Shown here piece after piece: positions 23,005 through 35,050 of a DNA stretch of 64,000 bases. The notes beneath the pieces are model-generated. The model worked only from the letters and a program-made list of their open reading frames with translations, did not search any database and was not told the origin of the DNA. The stretch is from Pristionchus mayeri. Lineage: Eukaryota > Nematoda > Chromadorea > Rhabditida > Neodiplogasteridae. The stretch is from assembly GCA_036245805.1 (NCBI GenBank), contig BTRK01000001.1, positions 7,688,001-7,752,000 of the forward strand, read 5' to 3'. Numbering within the stretch: position 1 is the first letter of the stretch; every line of letters starts with the position of its first letter. Made by a program: the position numbers and the translations under genes.

Positions 23005-26000
23005 ATGATACGATGGTACCAGCGGATGATGGCGGCGCGGCCGCTTCTCACGCAGATGGTCACATCAGGTTAGTGAGCAGTCGATGGTTATTGTGGGAGG
23101 AACTAGGTCGGATGAGAACTATTGCGTCATGCTGACTTTGACATATCGAAGGCATCATGAAGTAATAGTTCTCAACCTAGTTCCTGGTGGGAAGATACTG
23201 TTAGCAGTGGCTTTACATTGAAATAGCCAAAGTTCGATTACCCTGGGCAGTTGATGGGTATTGTTCTGATGGAAACTTGTGCGTGATTGCCGCTTGACTA
23301 CTTTCTGGATGGAAAATGCGAATGTGAAGCGCGAAATGCTTTGGTACATTAATCGGTCTCACCTGCTCCAGTTTTCCATATTCTCTAAGTTTAAACACAT
23401 AAACAACCAGGACGGCTTGTTGATCCATACGCGATGAACATATAATCCGAGTGTGGGACGTGAATCATCCAGGGCACTTGAGTCACTAGTTCCATTGTTG
23501 AGTAACTGATCTTCTTATTGAAATAGCTCTCGGATCAATGAGAATTAGGATTATTGCAGAGCACACCTGCACTGGGACGGAATATTTGTTCGTAAGTTTT
23601 TATAGAGTAGGCCAAGTAGGGTAATGTAGCTCGCTAAAAAATGCTAAAAGCGTGCTCTTGGACGCTGTTCTTGTTGAGATGACAGTGTTTGTGCTGTATC
23701 GTAATCTGCAGTGATGTAACCTTGGTCGTCCATGTATTAAACATGATCGTAATCTACAGTAATCTATCGTATTCCTCGTTCAGGCACGATCTCGGGCGCG
23801 GGTGACGTCATTGCGCAGTTCGGGATCGAGAAGCGCTCCCTGAAGGATTACGACGCCCTGCGCACCGCACGATTCGTCGTCCTTGCAGGAGGAATCATCG
23901 TGAGTGTGTGGTGTACGGTAGACGACGGATTGATTGGGGTTACGATATCCGACGAATAGATGGGGTTACAGTCGCCGACGAATCCCATGGTTACGGTAAT
24001 CTGACGAATGGTCCGAACATTACACTATATATGTTCTCGCTTTCTTTGCCAGTGTCATGTTAGTTAGAGTAGGATTTTTGTGAACATGCCTTGCGTGCCT
24101 TCGAAATGCGGGTTTCAGATTTATCGTTTAAGAAACACAGCACGGCCGAGAGGGTTGAACGGAGCTTTTTCACTTCAATAATATTCCAAAATGCTTCTTT
24201 CTTGATTAACTATAGACTTCTTCTCCACCTCAGGCGCCCTGTCTCAATCGTTGGTTCATCGTGCTTGAGAAGATTCGCTCCGGTCCGGCCAAGCTCGTGC
24301 CGCTCAAGCGACTCGCCGTAGATCAAGCAAGCAATTATCGATTGGAGTATACTGTAGGGCTGCCTACTGTAGCCATGTTGCCCGTTCGATCCCACCTATA
24401 GCTTTCTTAGTAATAGTGGGCAGGGTTCGAAAGCCTAGGGTGAATTTGGTTCCATTTTGGGGGTGTACGTTTTGCCAACCAAATTTAAAGCAAAACGAAC
24501 ATCCCAGAAGTGAAAATAGTCTTATACCGTGGGTGTTCGTGCCACGGCATAATATTATTTTCACTTCTGGGGTGTTCGTTTTGCTTTAAATTTGGTTGGC
24601 AAAACGTACACCCCCAAAATGGAACCAAGTTCACCCTAGGCTTTCGAACCCTGATAGTGGGATCGTGGAAATCGTAAAATTTTCCCTGTTTGCCAGCGGG
24701 AAACAACGGCTCCATTTCGGTTTCACCAACTTGCTATAGGTAGTTTAAGAAAACATGAAACGATATGAATGGATTTTCCAAGAAAAATAAATAATGAAAA
24801 TGATTCTCCGTCGTCCTAGTAATTTCATATTTTCGAATTTTCCGATTAATTTGCAACTATTTGGTTATGGTAACTATCGATTGGTAGGTACGGTAACCTT
24901 TGCAGACGCTCTTCGCGCCCGGCTTCAACGCCTTCGTCCTCGTGTGTCTGCGAGTGCTCGAAGGTGAGTGTGTGGTGTTGTTTGTTGTGTGCTGTCGAAT
25001 ACTAAACGTCGCCACTTGCGCAGGCTACACGCCGTCGGACGCTGTGGATGCATGCAAGCGCGACTGGTTCGGCATCTGGACCACGAGCATCAAGGTACGG
25101 TATGATCAGGACAATTTGGATCTGGGCACGGTGTACAATTAAAAAAAATCAGTAAAACCCTTATTAAAATATTAAATGTTAACAATTTTGTACATTATTT
25201 TTTATTCGTCTGTATGTCACCTACCCGTGGAATTGGGCTGAGTCGTTGTAATGTGCACATTAAACGAATCTGCAATGGAATGAGTAGGCAGCTAGCAGCA
25301 TAATATTGCCAGAATTACTCTTAAAAAAACAAAACCGGAATTTTTGCGAGCCGTTTCCGAAATTTGAAAACCATGCAGTTTCATGCTATGGTCCTTCATC
25401 TAAAGCCAGGTGTGACACCAAGAAGCGTTCGGTCTTCGTTTCTCATGGATAATAAATATCTGTCTCTTCAGTTCTGGCCCGTGGTCAACCTTTTCAACTT
25501 CTACCTCGTCCCTCTGCAGGTATGCACTTGCCTTCCTCACTGTTCACGCTCTCTCGCAGGGCAGAGACAGCTTCTTACTAGATGATAGGCTAGTTGTCTT
25601 CCAAATGGCATTCTAGCTGATTATGGGTTCCACGGATATCTCAAATTCTCATTGCGCATTGTGGCTATGTTTCTTTCGTGGATCTCAATACAAAATCAAA
25701 ACTATGCGCACTAGCGGCACTAGGTCGGATGAAAACTATTTGGTCACAGCTCCTTTGATGTACCAAAGGCGGAATTGCGAAATAGTCCTTATCCGACCTA
25801 TCGCCGAATTGGTTGCAAGCGATTTTAAAAACTGTTAAGCTTTTGTATGTCAAAGTATGGTCATATGGTAATATAGCCCATCCTCGTGTATCTAGCGTTT
25901 TCCATCATAAATATTGATTGATTTATTGATTAAAAATGCTAAATTTGAATGAGTTGAGCTGCTATTATTGCAGATGCGCGTGGTCTTCGTTCAGTTCGCG

Positions 26001-26075
26001 GCGCTCTTCTGGAACTCGTACCTCTCCTTCGCCACTCAGAAGAAGCTCCCCCATCCTCACGAGGCGGATTATTGA
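23005..26075 (+). CDS. Mpv17/PMP22-family membrane protein, tandem copy 3 (full length)
   Basis: Exons 23005-23068, 23784-23899, 24234-24326, 24906-24963, 25024-25094, 25472-25519 and 25974-26075 give 183 aa with all family segments: WYQRMMAARPLLTQMVTSG at the start, GAGDVIAQFG, LEKIRSGPAKLVPLKRLAVD, KRDWFGIW, FWPVVNLFNFYLVPLQ, and the C-terminal RVVFVQFAALFWNSYLSFAT. It is the most complete copy. One oddity: the donor after exon 3 reads GATCAA|GCAAGC, where copies 1 and 2 have GATCAG|GTTAGC, so this intron must use a GC donor or splice poorly. The same intron also holds a hAT-type MITE. Role by family: organelle membrane channel-like protein. Confidence 0.8.
23101..23182. mobile_element. About 82-bp palindromic MITE (family J)
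   Basis: Inverted repeat AACTAGGTCGGATGAGAACT with imperfect complement AGTTCTCAACCTAGTT, just downstream of exon 1 of Mpv17 copy 3. Related to 15095-15176 and 25714-25806. Confidence 0.6.
24421..24653. mobile_element. hAT-type MITE, 233 bp, 8-bp duplication
   Basis: Near-perfect palindrome with ends CAGGGTTCGAAAGCCTAGGG and its complement, flanked by the perfect 8-bp repeat ATAGTGGG (24413-24420 and 24654-24661). The paralogous intron of Mpv17 copy 2 has the empty site AATAATAGTGGGATCG near 19046. The insertion therefore came after the gene duplication. Confidence 0.9.
25714..25806. mobile_element. Palindromic MITE (family J), copy 3 intron
   Basis: Inverted repeat CACTAGGTCGGATGAAAACT against TAGTCCTTATCCGACCTA, about 195 bp into the last intron of Mpv17 copy 3. 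The copy-1 member is at the equivalent place, so this one may predate the duplication. Confidence 0.55.
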
Positions 26076-26703
26076 TCCACCGCGACGCGTCACCCGCCGC
26101 GCCTAGAGTAAACTTTGAAAAATAACTAACCCATTTGTAAAAGATTATGATCAGTCCTGTTATACAAATATTTCGTCTAGCATAGAGATGGTCTAGCATA
26201 GAGATTTCGTAAACTAGTTGTACTTGTAAGGTGCCAACCGATAGATTTTCCCGTTGTTGCACTAGAATAGTGCCATTCCTCAGAATTCAGAAATCTCAGA
26301 TTACTTGTTGCAGTAGTTTTGGAATTGTTTTTGTTGTCCCCTGAGAGCTTTTCAGAAGTATGGTAAAGGTTGTGAGGATTTTGTTTGTGGACCCGATCAC
26401 TCCGCTCGAAGTTCGGTGAATGATACTGTATGGGCATTTATTGATTGATTGCTGCCGTGACCCTATCCAGTGCCACTCTGACCTTGATTCGAGAGGCAGT
26501 GATAAGAAAAGAAGTGCATGAGCGTACTCACCTTATCTGCCCGTGCTTGTCTAACGCTTTGATTGTTCACGACCATTTTTCTTCCCACCCCCTATCTAAT
26601 CAAGCTCCTGTCTAACCATGCAAGTACTCATCCACCCAGGTCCCAGCGGTCGGCCCCGACCCGACTCGCCCCGCCTCCCCCTTGCACGTCCCTCCGACCA
26701 GCA
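26076..26703 (+). other. Spacer between Mpv17 copy 3 and FPGS
   Basis: The first roughly 300 bp resemble the downstream flank of the other Mpv17 copies (CGCGACGCGTCACCCGCCGCGCCTAGAGTA-like). The rest has no recognisable gene. The FPGS promoter is probably near 26450-26700. Confidence 0.5.
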
Positions 26704-29700
26704 ATGACATCCACACGACACCTCCGACCGATTCTCGTAAGTACGGTGGCATGAGGTTACTGTATCGCACCATTATTCACCGAAAAGAGCGAAGGGGAAA
26801 TCCACTAAGGGTTGGTTATTGCCAGCCGATCATTTGTGCCGCCAATGTTCAAATTGTGCGGGAAAATGGTGTGAGAGTTCTGGGTTCCCTGGGGCAATGG
26901 TAGCGGGTCAATCAATGTGCGAGCGCACGCTTGATCTTATCTCGGTATAGGAGTATCAATCGCGCTCGCGAAAGAGAAAGAGAGAGAGATGCACAGAGAA
27001 CTACCGAACTCGATCAACGGGAAAAGAGATGAACTCATGTGTTGCAGTGGCGGATCATTAGCGCGCTATCGATGTTTTTTACGCACTTTCGAATCCCTAT
27101 GAGAAATTGCTAGAATTTGAGTGTTAAAATCATTCTACGGTCGCACAAAGTACTAAGTGCCAATTGTGTAATCGACGAGATCAACAATATTTTGATGTTA
27201 CTGTCAACAGTTTTTTTTCCGTCTCTTCCGATACGCGCCGCTACGAGACTAGCATACTTTGGAGTGTTAGAGAGGAAGGGAGAAGGACGCGGATTATGTT
27301 CAACTCGCGCAAACGACCCCAGAGCGACAATGATCGCATCGTTTGGCCCGCTTTCACTCCTGTTCGAAGCTCATTTTTCGCTGGTTAAAATCTTAAATCT
27401 GCAGCGACTTCTCGTGAGCTGCAGCAGAGAAGAGCTGCGCGTGCTGCAAATGTCGACTGCTATGAGCATACCGAGGGGTGAGTGACCTACTTTTATTGAT
27501 TAATTTTGATTTACATTATTCTTTCTCCAAGTGATTTTGAGTTGCACGAGAATTACTTTTCACTGAACGTTGGGTTGCTAGTGCTATTGTCGGTATAGAC
27601 AAAAAATATCATAAAATGACTTGGTAGTTAGTGTAAAGAGTGTGTTTGGAAACTGTAAATGACGTTAATTACAGGCACAGTCTGTTTCTCAACAGCCTCC
27701 ACACTGCCGCCCTCGACGCCGTGCTCGTCGAAGCCGACGTCGTCATCGACCAGATACGAGGTGGTGTGCACAGGTCGACGAATGCTAAAACGCGAAATTC
27801 GGTCGTTTTCCCATTGCGTGAATGTATCCGACGTTTCATGATACTTGCCAATTGTTGTCTGTGTTTTCCGGTGTCCGCCTCCCATCACCGACCATAGCTC
27901 AGTTGGTAGAGCGGAGGACTGTAGATCCTTAGGTCACTGGTTCGAATCCGGTTGGTCGGAATTGTTTTGCACATTTTTCGAATGGTTATTCTAGTTTATT
28001 GTAGGAAGCAGTGCACAAGCTGAACATGCTCCAGTCCAACTCGGCCACGGTTCAGAAGTTGAAAGGTATCTGTCGTGTGGTCGGGCGACATTTTCCAATT
28101 TCTACTTTTTTTGATGTTTCCATAGTGGTGTACTTGGAAGTGCGCCTTAGACGACCGCCGTTTTCCAGCGGACGCACGACGCGAGCAGATGCAGCTGCTG
28201 AACGTGCCCGAGACGGTGTCGTGTCTCGAGCGGCTGGGGATTACGGTATGTCATGTGGTGTACTGGCAAGGAAAGCTCGTATTCAACGTGGTGTACTGCT
28301 ATTGGTAAACGTCGCTCTACCTAGATCGCGGATCTGGATGCGCTGCGTGCGATCCACGTGACGGGTACGAAGGGCAAGGGCTCAACGTGCGCCTACACCG
28401 AGGCGATGCTGCGCGCGCTCGGCCTCAAGACCGGCTTCTTCAGGTGCGTGGTGTCGCCGATGGCGACGAATACTAAAATGTGCATTCTTGTCAACATTTG
28501 CATTGCGTGTGCTGAGGCGACGAATACCATTCAGCTCACCGCACATGGTGCACGTGCGCGAGCGGATCCGAATTGACGGGCAGCCGATGAGCGAGGACGC
28601 GTTCGCGGATGCACTGTTTGCGGCGCACGAGCGGTTAGAAAAGGTACGGTAGTGAGGATACGGTAGGTCTTTGTGTTGAGATTACGGTAGTGTTGTTGGT
28701 CGAAGATTTTCCTGTAGGATTCTCTAGGAAAGGTTACAAAGATTACGGTGTATTTTTGAATTGGTACGGTAGATGAGGTTACGGTATTGCAGCTCCCGCC
28801 CTCCGATCCGAACATCCCGCGCATGCCGGCCTACTTCAAGTTCCTCACCGTGCTCGCCTTCGAGGTCTTCCTGCGGGAGAAGGTGGGCGATGGTGTAATG
28901 ATCGGGGGATCGGGGTCGCCGTTTACTAGTACTCGAAACTAAGCTATCTTTTCGTTGCGTGTGCATGTGCGACGAAATTTGAAACGGGGTAAACAAATAT
29001 ATTTCTGCTGTTCTTTATTTTCTCGATCGCCTTCGCCGGAATTATCATTCTCTTGAAATGCGCAAAACATGTAATATCCATGCAACAGAGAAGTAGCCAG
29101 TTCAAAATATTAAATTGCTTTTTTATTATCGTCTCTGTGCGGCAGTTGATAAAAATATAGTCTGTTAACACTAGAAGCGCCTTTGTCGTATAAGTAGGGT
29201 GATCGATTTACCGATATAAATTAATAAACGCAATTGTATGCAAATTCAGCAAGCGCAAGTAGTTATTCTTAGTTAGCAGCCATCATTTTTTTACATTATT
29301 TTGAGAATAGAAGAGTGCACGTTTTGTAGAGTAATGTAAATGCATCCAAATTTCCCAAGGGCGCTTTACTATTTCATTTCCGCCACTTCCGAACACTCGT
29401 ACACCCGTCAAAGTGGGTTAGTTACTTACGGCGGCTGTTATCATTCGTTTTCCAATCGCGCGAAGCGAACATATGGCACGAGTAGAAGAAGGGAAGAGGG
29501 GGAATGTTAGAGAGATGACGCAACTCGTAAGTGGGGCGAGAAAGAGAGACGAGAGCGAGAGAAGAAGTAGAGAAAGAGGCACAGTGTGCCTCTCGCCTCC
29601 CTCGCAACATAGCATCTGGCGAGCGCGCTGTCCCCATCGGCCGCCATAGCTCAGTCGGTTAGAGCGTGGGTCTAATAAGCCCAAGGTCGCAGGTTCGACC

Positions 29701-32700
29701 CCTGCTGGCGGCAAATATCTTTTGCTGCTTTTGACAAGCCACTTCCGTGATCTTTGAACTTTGATTTTTCAGGTTGACGTCGCCGTCGTGGAAGTGGGCA
29801 TAGGCGGCGAGTACGACTGCACGAATGTGATCAGGTTAGTGAAATCTTCGTTGTACAATTCAAGGGAAGGAGATAAGAATACTGTAGATCAAATGATCGA
29901 TAAAAATAATTGATTGATTGGTTGACATCTCACATGTCAGCATAATAACTGATGCCCGTTATTGATTATTTTCTCGACGGGAATTATGTAGCCATTACAA
30001 TAGAACTGTTCTGTCTACATTAGATGAAATTGTGAAACATGCATGTGATATGCGCATGCATAGCGCTTTTGCTTACTACGAATTTATTTAAAAATATACC
30101 AGTGTTGAAGATGTTTTTTTTGCAGATCGCCGGTCGCCTGCGGTATCACGACGCTCGACTACGACCACGTCGCGTTGCTGGGCAACAGTCTGCAGGAGAT
30201 AGCATGGAATAAGGTGAGATTATGGTTGATCTTTGAACTTCGCAGATGCTCTGTAGATCACAACAGATTGGCCTTTTATCGTAGATATAGAATTAAGAAC
30301 ATTTATATTCAAAAGAGTTTGTTGAAGACTTACTAGTTTCACAAATCCAGTTCCCGATACAAGTGGTCAGTGAAACGAAAATTCGCGCTGCAGGAAATAG
30401 TGGCGGTTTGAGCATTAAATAGATATAACCAAATATTTCAACGTCTCAAATGGTTTGATCTTTGATCTCTCTCACTACAGGCGGGCATCTTCAAGCGTGG
30501 TGCCGTTGCCGTCGTCTCGCCGGATCAGACGCCCGAATCGGCGGCCAAGATTGCAGAACGGGCTGATGAACGAGAGGTTTGCTCTTTATTGTATAGAGTT
30601 TGTTATTTCACATAGCAGTGCCGTCTCGTTACGATGGTGTGATGACAAGACGGATTTAATCTGCTGTATTCAACTGTACCTTTTATTTACTGTATTCACG
30701 CGCTGTGATATTAACCCTTGATCTCGGCAGGTTGCCTCACTCGCAACCGCCACACCCCTCTCCGCCTACACCTTTCCAGCAGGAGGTGCTGCGACGCGGT
30801 TCGGCATTGATGGTTAGTGATTAGCGATTTGGCCCTTTTCTTATATAGTGGTATATTTTTAATATTATACATTCGATACACTGCAATACAATCGTCGGCA
30901 CGGCGTTCGCTCTCATAAGGCACAATACTGAAACATGTAACTGATTTGTGCCAAGTCGACAGAAAGATGATCGATCATGAAATTGCAGCAGTCAAATTTT
31001 TGAAACTACAGCAGACAAGTGTTTGATAATGATTCATAACGATGGTCGGTTACGATGATATTTGAACATTGAAATCTCTAGCTTTACATTTCTTGTTGTG
31101 AATTTTACATCTCGATCGTTGATCTCTTCTGTTGAGGCGAGCACCAGAAAACGAATCTGGCACTGGCGCTCCAGTTGGCGCGCGCATGGCTGAGACGGGA
31201 GAGACCACAGCTGGAGCAGCAGATGTGGAAGGATGAGGGGGTGAGGATGATCTTGGACCTGTGATTGCTCACATAATTGTAAATGTGATTGATCTGAAGA
31301 GGTGGCCTTTCGTTGTTTTTACTGGTATTTTTAACCGCATTCTCATCGTAGTAACTGCATTTCCATTAATATATCATTTTGGTCTGTCAAGGAATTACCT
31401 AGTTATAAAATTCAATACTACCTTGAGAAATCATCACAGTTTGGAGTGCATGTTGTATATTCTGTGGGTTACACTGAATCTATGATCTTTGATCTCTTTC
31501 AGACTCCTTGGCAACCAGGCACCGCCTTCAGCGTCCCGTCACAGTGGGCTGAGGCGATTGAACGCTGCCATTGGCCAGGAAGAAGCCAGGTATACCGTAG
31601 TATTGATTGAGTGATTGATCAGACATACAAGATGTGACTCTTTGATTTCGAAAACACTAGCGAGATGCGCGCTCCACCGATATGTCGAAAGCTTTATTAA
31701 CGCCGAACCTTGGGTTTTAACATGATTTAATACAAACAAAAAAATCGAACAGTGTAAAATACTGAAAACAAGACGTGCGCTCGTACGTGTGCGGGAGTGC
31801 CCTTGATATTAAAATCATACGTTTACAAAGACCTAATCGAACTTAAAATATATAGCGACCCCCAGGCGAGCCTGTATCCGACCGGGGGGGGGGGGGGGGG
31901 GGAGGCCACCGTCTGGGTCTGGTTAGGGTCTGCGCCTGTGCCGGGGGGGGAGGCCGCCAACCCATAAAACTTGCTGCCCGGGCCCAAAATATAAGGTGAC
32001 CCCCCGTTTTCCAAATATCATGTGACTCCCCTATGCTTTGATAAACAAAGAGAAATGTGATTGAATGCATATGAAGAATACTATCTCCATAAAATCGAGT
32101 ATCACTACAGATTCTGGAGCGGGGCTCTCGTCGTTTCTTCCTCGATGGAGCTCACACAGTTAAAAGTATGCAGGTGAGGAGAGCAATACTCTAAATTGGC
32201 AATACTCTCTCGATGTAGACACGAACTGAGAAACTTTAGAGATTGAGCACCTTTCCTTTCCTATTTTCCTATTTCCTATTAGCTCACGTTTTTTAAAAAA
32301 AATATTTAATAGTAATTAGATTTTGCGTTTCACGACTGCTTATGAAGCAGACTGTAGCCGGTAGTGTTGATACGTTCGACTCTCTGTCCTAAAACCAAAC
32401 GTTTCTCATAATTCACCTGTGCCAGGAAGGAAGAGCGAAAGAGGGAGAGAAGTTGGCACATTTGTCAAGTAGAATTTAATCGTATTCTCTGACAGTGAAA
32501 GTATTTGAAGTTCTGTATGCTTCGTTCTCCATTTTTCTGTAGCGGGGTCTGGTTAAATTGGTGTTCTGCGAATGCTTCGAGAGCTAAATTCGTGTTTTGA
32601 CGATAGTAAATCCACGCCGCGTAGCAAAAATAGATTCCTGTTCATTACCTTACCCGCTGCGCTACATCATACAATGGATATAATTTAATAATTTTGAGAG

Positions 32701-34406
32701 TTCGAATTTTTGGATCCAAAATAAATGTTGCTTGATTTCATTCCTTTTGATTGGATGCTCTCCCGATCCTACTAGAACCATTGTTATAATACAGTGAATT
32801 GTATCCTCCCTCAAAACTATCAAAACAATATCATGTATTTAATTCCAGAGTTGCGTCGATTGGTTCCGAGCTTCGTCTTCGACCCTGAGCAACGACGAAA
32901 ACAACGCCACTACGAAGAGGGTACGGTAGATTATTTATTTACAAGTGTGGAAAAATATCGGCTTGAGTTTATCGATTATCGATTATCAGGCCGGTAAGCG
33001 CCCGATCACTCTTCTCTTCCACTGTACGGGCGACCGAAAACCGGAGACGCTCATGGAAAGTCTCACGGTGTGATATTTGATCTTTGATCTTTGTTCATTA
33101 TTGTACCGAAAGTTTGATGATAGTTAATCGATTTGAGGTTTATTTATATCTAGATTTTTAGTTTATTTATATCTAGAACCCGATGTGTTTATTTTTTCAT
33201 AAATGGTATGGTAGGAATTATTATGTTTCCCGAATGCATCTAAAGCTAATTGAATGTCCCCGCCACGAATACCAGATAGCTTCGTACGAAACAAAAGTAA
33301 ATTTATTCTATACTTCCGCAAGGCTAATTTCATATCTTATTTACAGTCCCTCCCCTTCTCCCGCGTGCTTCTCTGTCCTCCAATGGTTGCTTCTCGTCCT
33401 GCCCCTCCCTCCTCTGATGCAGCCAACTTCTTCCGACCACCCGATGAACAGACAAAGTGAGCTAGACGATCTTTGATCTTTCAAAATGTTGTGAAGCTAT
33501 ACTCACAATTGTCCCTTACTATGCCAAGAAGTAGTTTTCTTTGCCATCTTTCTTGCCATGACGGTCCTTGTTAGCAGAGGGAGGATGAACAGATCAAATC
33601 GCATTTTGGACCAAAATTGTATGATTTGCAATCAAATTCCCATTCATATCAGTCATTCAAGTGACTAGAAGTAGAAATGGACAGACTGAAACTAGAGAAT
33701 TCCAATCAAAATTTGAATGTTTTTAAATGCTCGCAAACCGGCCGATATATCAGTAAAATATTCGAGTATTAGTCTTTGATCTTCCTCAGGCAATCTATGG
33801 AGTGTGAGTCTGCTTGGCGAAGGATGCGGCCGGATATGGTTAGTTTTTGTTGTTGAATATTTTGGTAACATTTTCCAAACATGTGCTGGGGATTGCTACG
33901 GGAGACACAAAAATTTTAATGTGAATTATTTAAATAATTTCAGGATAGGAGTCGCGTGCGTCGTTTCGATTGCGTCTCAGACGCACTGGAGGAACTGCAG
34001 AAGGGAGGGGAAGAACAGGTTTGAGAGAGGAATATAGATCAGAATGCGCTACTCGCTCATTTACGCGCTCTTTCGCCTGTGAAATGGCGGAAGAGTTATT
34101 TGGTCAATATTGGTCATTCTATCATAAAATAATGCGCAAATGATATGAGAGAAAGCAATTTTGATATTGTACCGGAACGAAATTCGCACCCGGCGAGTTA
34201 GTGCTCTATGTTTTCGGTAAGAGAGAATAAATCAGTTTCCGACATTGCGTTCTCCAGACTTTAGAGTACAAAAACAATATTCAAAGCGTATGCTTGAATG
34301 CACTTACGACCCTTTCTCAACCCTTCTCATCTCTCAGGAAGACGTCCTCGTCACTGGCTCACTCATTCTCGTCGGCAACGTCCTCTCGGCCCTGGGATAC
34401 AAGTAA
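26704..34406 (+). CDS. Folylpolyglutamate synthase, dual-start gene
   Basis: Exons: 26704-26736 (leader), 27405-27477, 27675-27760, 28005-28065, 28169-28245, 28325-28443, 28535-28643, 28793-28882, 29773-29834, 30126-30213, 30481-30576, 30731-30812, 31137-31240, 31503-31589, 32111-32173, 32849-32920, 32990-33067, 33347-33456, 33790-33838, 33944-34018 and 34338-34406. All junctions keep phase. Starting at ATG 27450 gives 534 aa; from 26704, 560 aa with an Arg-rich mitochondrial-type leader ([11 protein letters not shown]). FPGS adds glutamates to folates with ATP in cytosol and mitochondria. Marks (534-aa numbering): P-loop GTKGKGST 98-105, [25 protein letters not shown] about 198-208, NKAGIFKRG about 239-247, [23 protein letters not shown], and the C-terminal [12 protein letters not shown]. 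It matches FPGS along its whole length, with human FPGS at 545 and 587 aa. Exon shards downstream derive from exons 8-11 and 15-20. Confidence 0.93.
27888..27960 (+). tRNA. tRNA-Tyr (GTA), intronless
   Basis: Cloverleaf: acceptor CCGACCA/TGGTCGG with discriminator A, D-arm GCTCAGTTGGTAGAGC, anticodon loop CTGTAGA (GTA), T-arm ACTGGTTCGAATCCGGT. The C1-G72 pair is the eukaryotic tyrosine identity pair. Eukaryotic tRNA-Tyr genes normally have an intron after position 37; none is present here. It lies on the same strand as FPGS, in the intron between exons 27675-27760 and 28005-28065. Confidence 0.95.
29640..29713 (+). tRNA. tRNA-Ile (AAT)
   Basis: Acceptor GCCGCCA/TGGCGGC with discriminator A, D-arm GCTCAGTCGGTTAGAGC, anticodon loop CTAATAA (AAT, read as inosine-AU), T-arm GCAGGTTCGACCCCTGC. 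It lies in the roughly 890-bp FPGS intron between exons 28793-28882 and 29773-29834, on the same strand. Confidence 0.95.
31842..32040. repeat. G-rich low-complexity block with a 19-G run
   Basis: A run of 19 G at 31884-31902 and a second of 8 G near 31944, in a block of G/C-rich repeats (CCGTCTGGGTCTGGTTAGGG). It lies in the FPGS intron between exons 31503-31589 and 32111-32173. It could form a G-quadruplex in the transcript. It is also a place where assembly length is unreliable. Confidence 0.7.
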
Positions 34407-35050
34407 TATCACTGACCCTCCGAATGACCCCTTGAACTACCGTACCCCTGAATTGGTATTTACTCGTATATTGTGTACTCGAACTATTGATTGTACTAAC
34501 TGCATTGCTTCCTTTCCCTCACCATTGACATTCCCAAAGCTGATAAGAGAATTTATTGACATATCGAGATTATCGAAAAAAGCCTGATAAATGATTATGG
34601 CGAATATTTGATGGAATAGAGTACAACACAAGCAAAACAGTTAAGAAACTTTTTTTGTTGTAATATTTGTGCTGTACAAGCGTTTCGTTTAATCATAATT
34701 AAAATCGTCGTTGAATACCGTCCATGCTATGGCTGCTCCAGATGAGGCACACCGATGATATCCGGAAAAAATTGAGATGGTTATCCTCCGGATATGATCT
34801 TTGTTCTCCGTTGTTTTGTGAAAAGATGTGAACTGTTATGTGAATGTCCTAACAGAACTTCACCTGTTTTTGGAATAGTGGTGAAACATAGCAACTCGTC
34901 CTGCAACACAAATCTATTTTAACGAATTTGAGAATAAAGAGTGAATGTACTTTAAAACATGCAATCAATGACGGAACATTCTTAAATTCGCAGGAAGATA
35001 GTTTTTTTGAAGGATATTTCGAAAGTGTGATTGCAATTTTTGTTGATCAG
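34407..35050 (+). other. FPGS 3' flank, shared with a downstream duplicate
   Basis: Sequence after the FPGS stop (CACTGACCCTCCGAATGACC..., TTATTGACATATCGAGATTA..., CCAGATGAGGCAC..., TTTTTGTTGATCAG) recurs nearly intact at 43141-43783. A shorter part recurs at 36410-36600 and 48797-49000. No gene is seen. The similarity runs into a copy of exon 8 both times. Confidence 0.7.

Noticed and set aside
29418..29714. Minus-strand frame starting [20 protein letters not shown]
   Set aside because: This is the antisense translation of the tRNA-Ile gene, a common spurious protein.
31823..32070. Minus-strand proline-rich frames across the G-run
   Set aside because: They come from the poly-G tract and lie within an FPGS intron.
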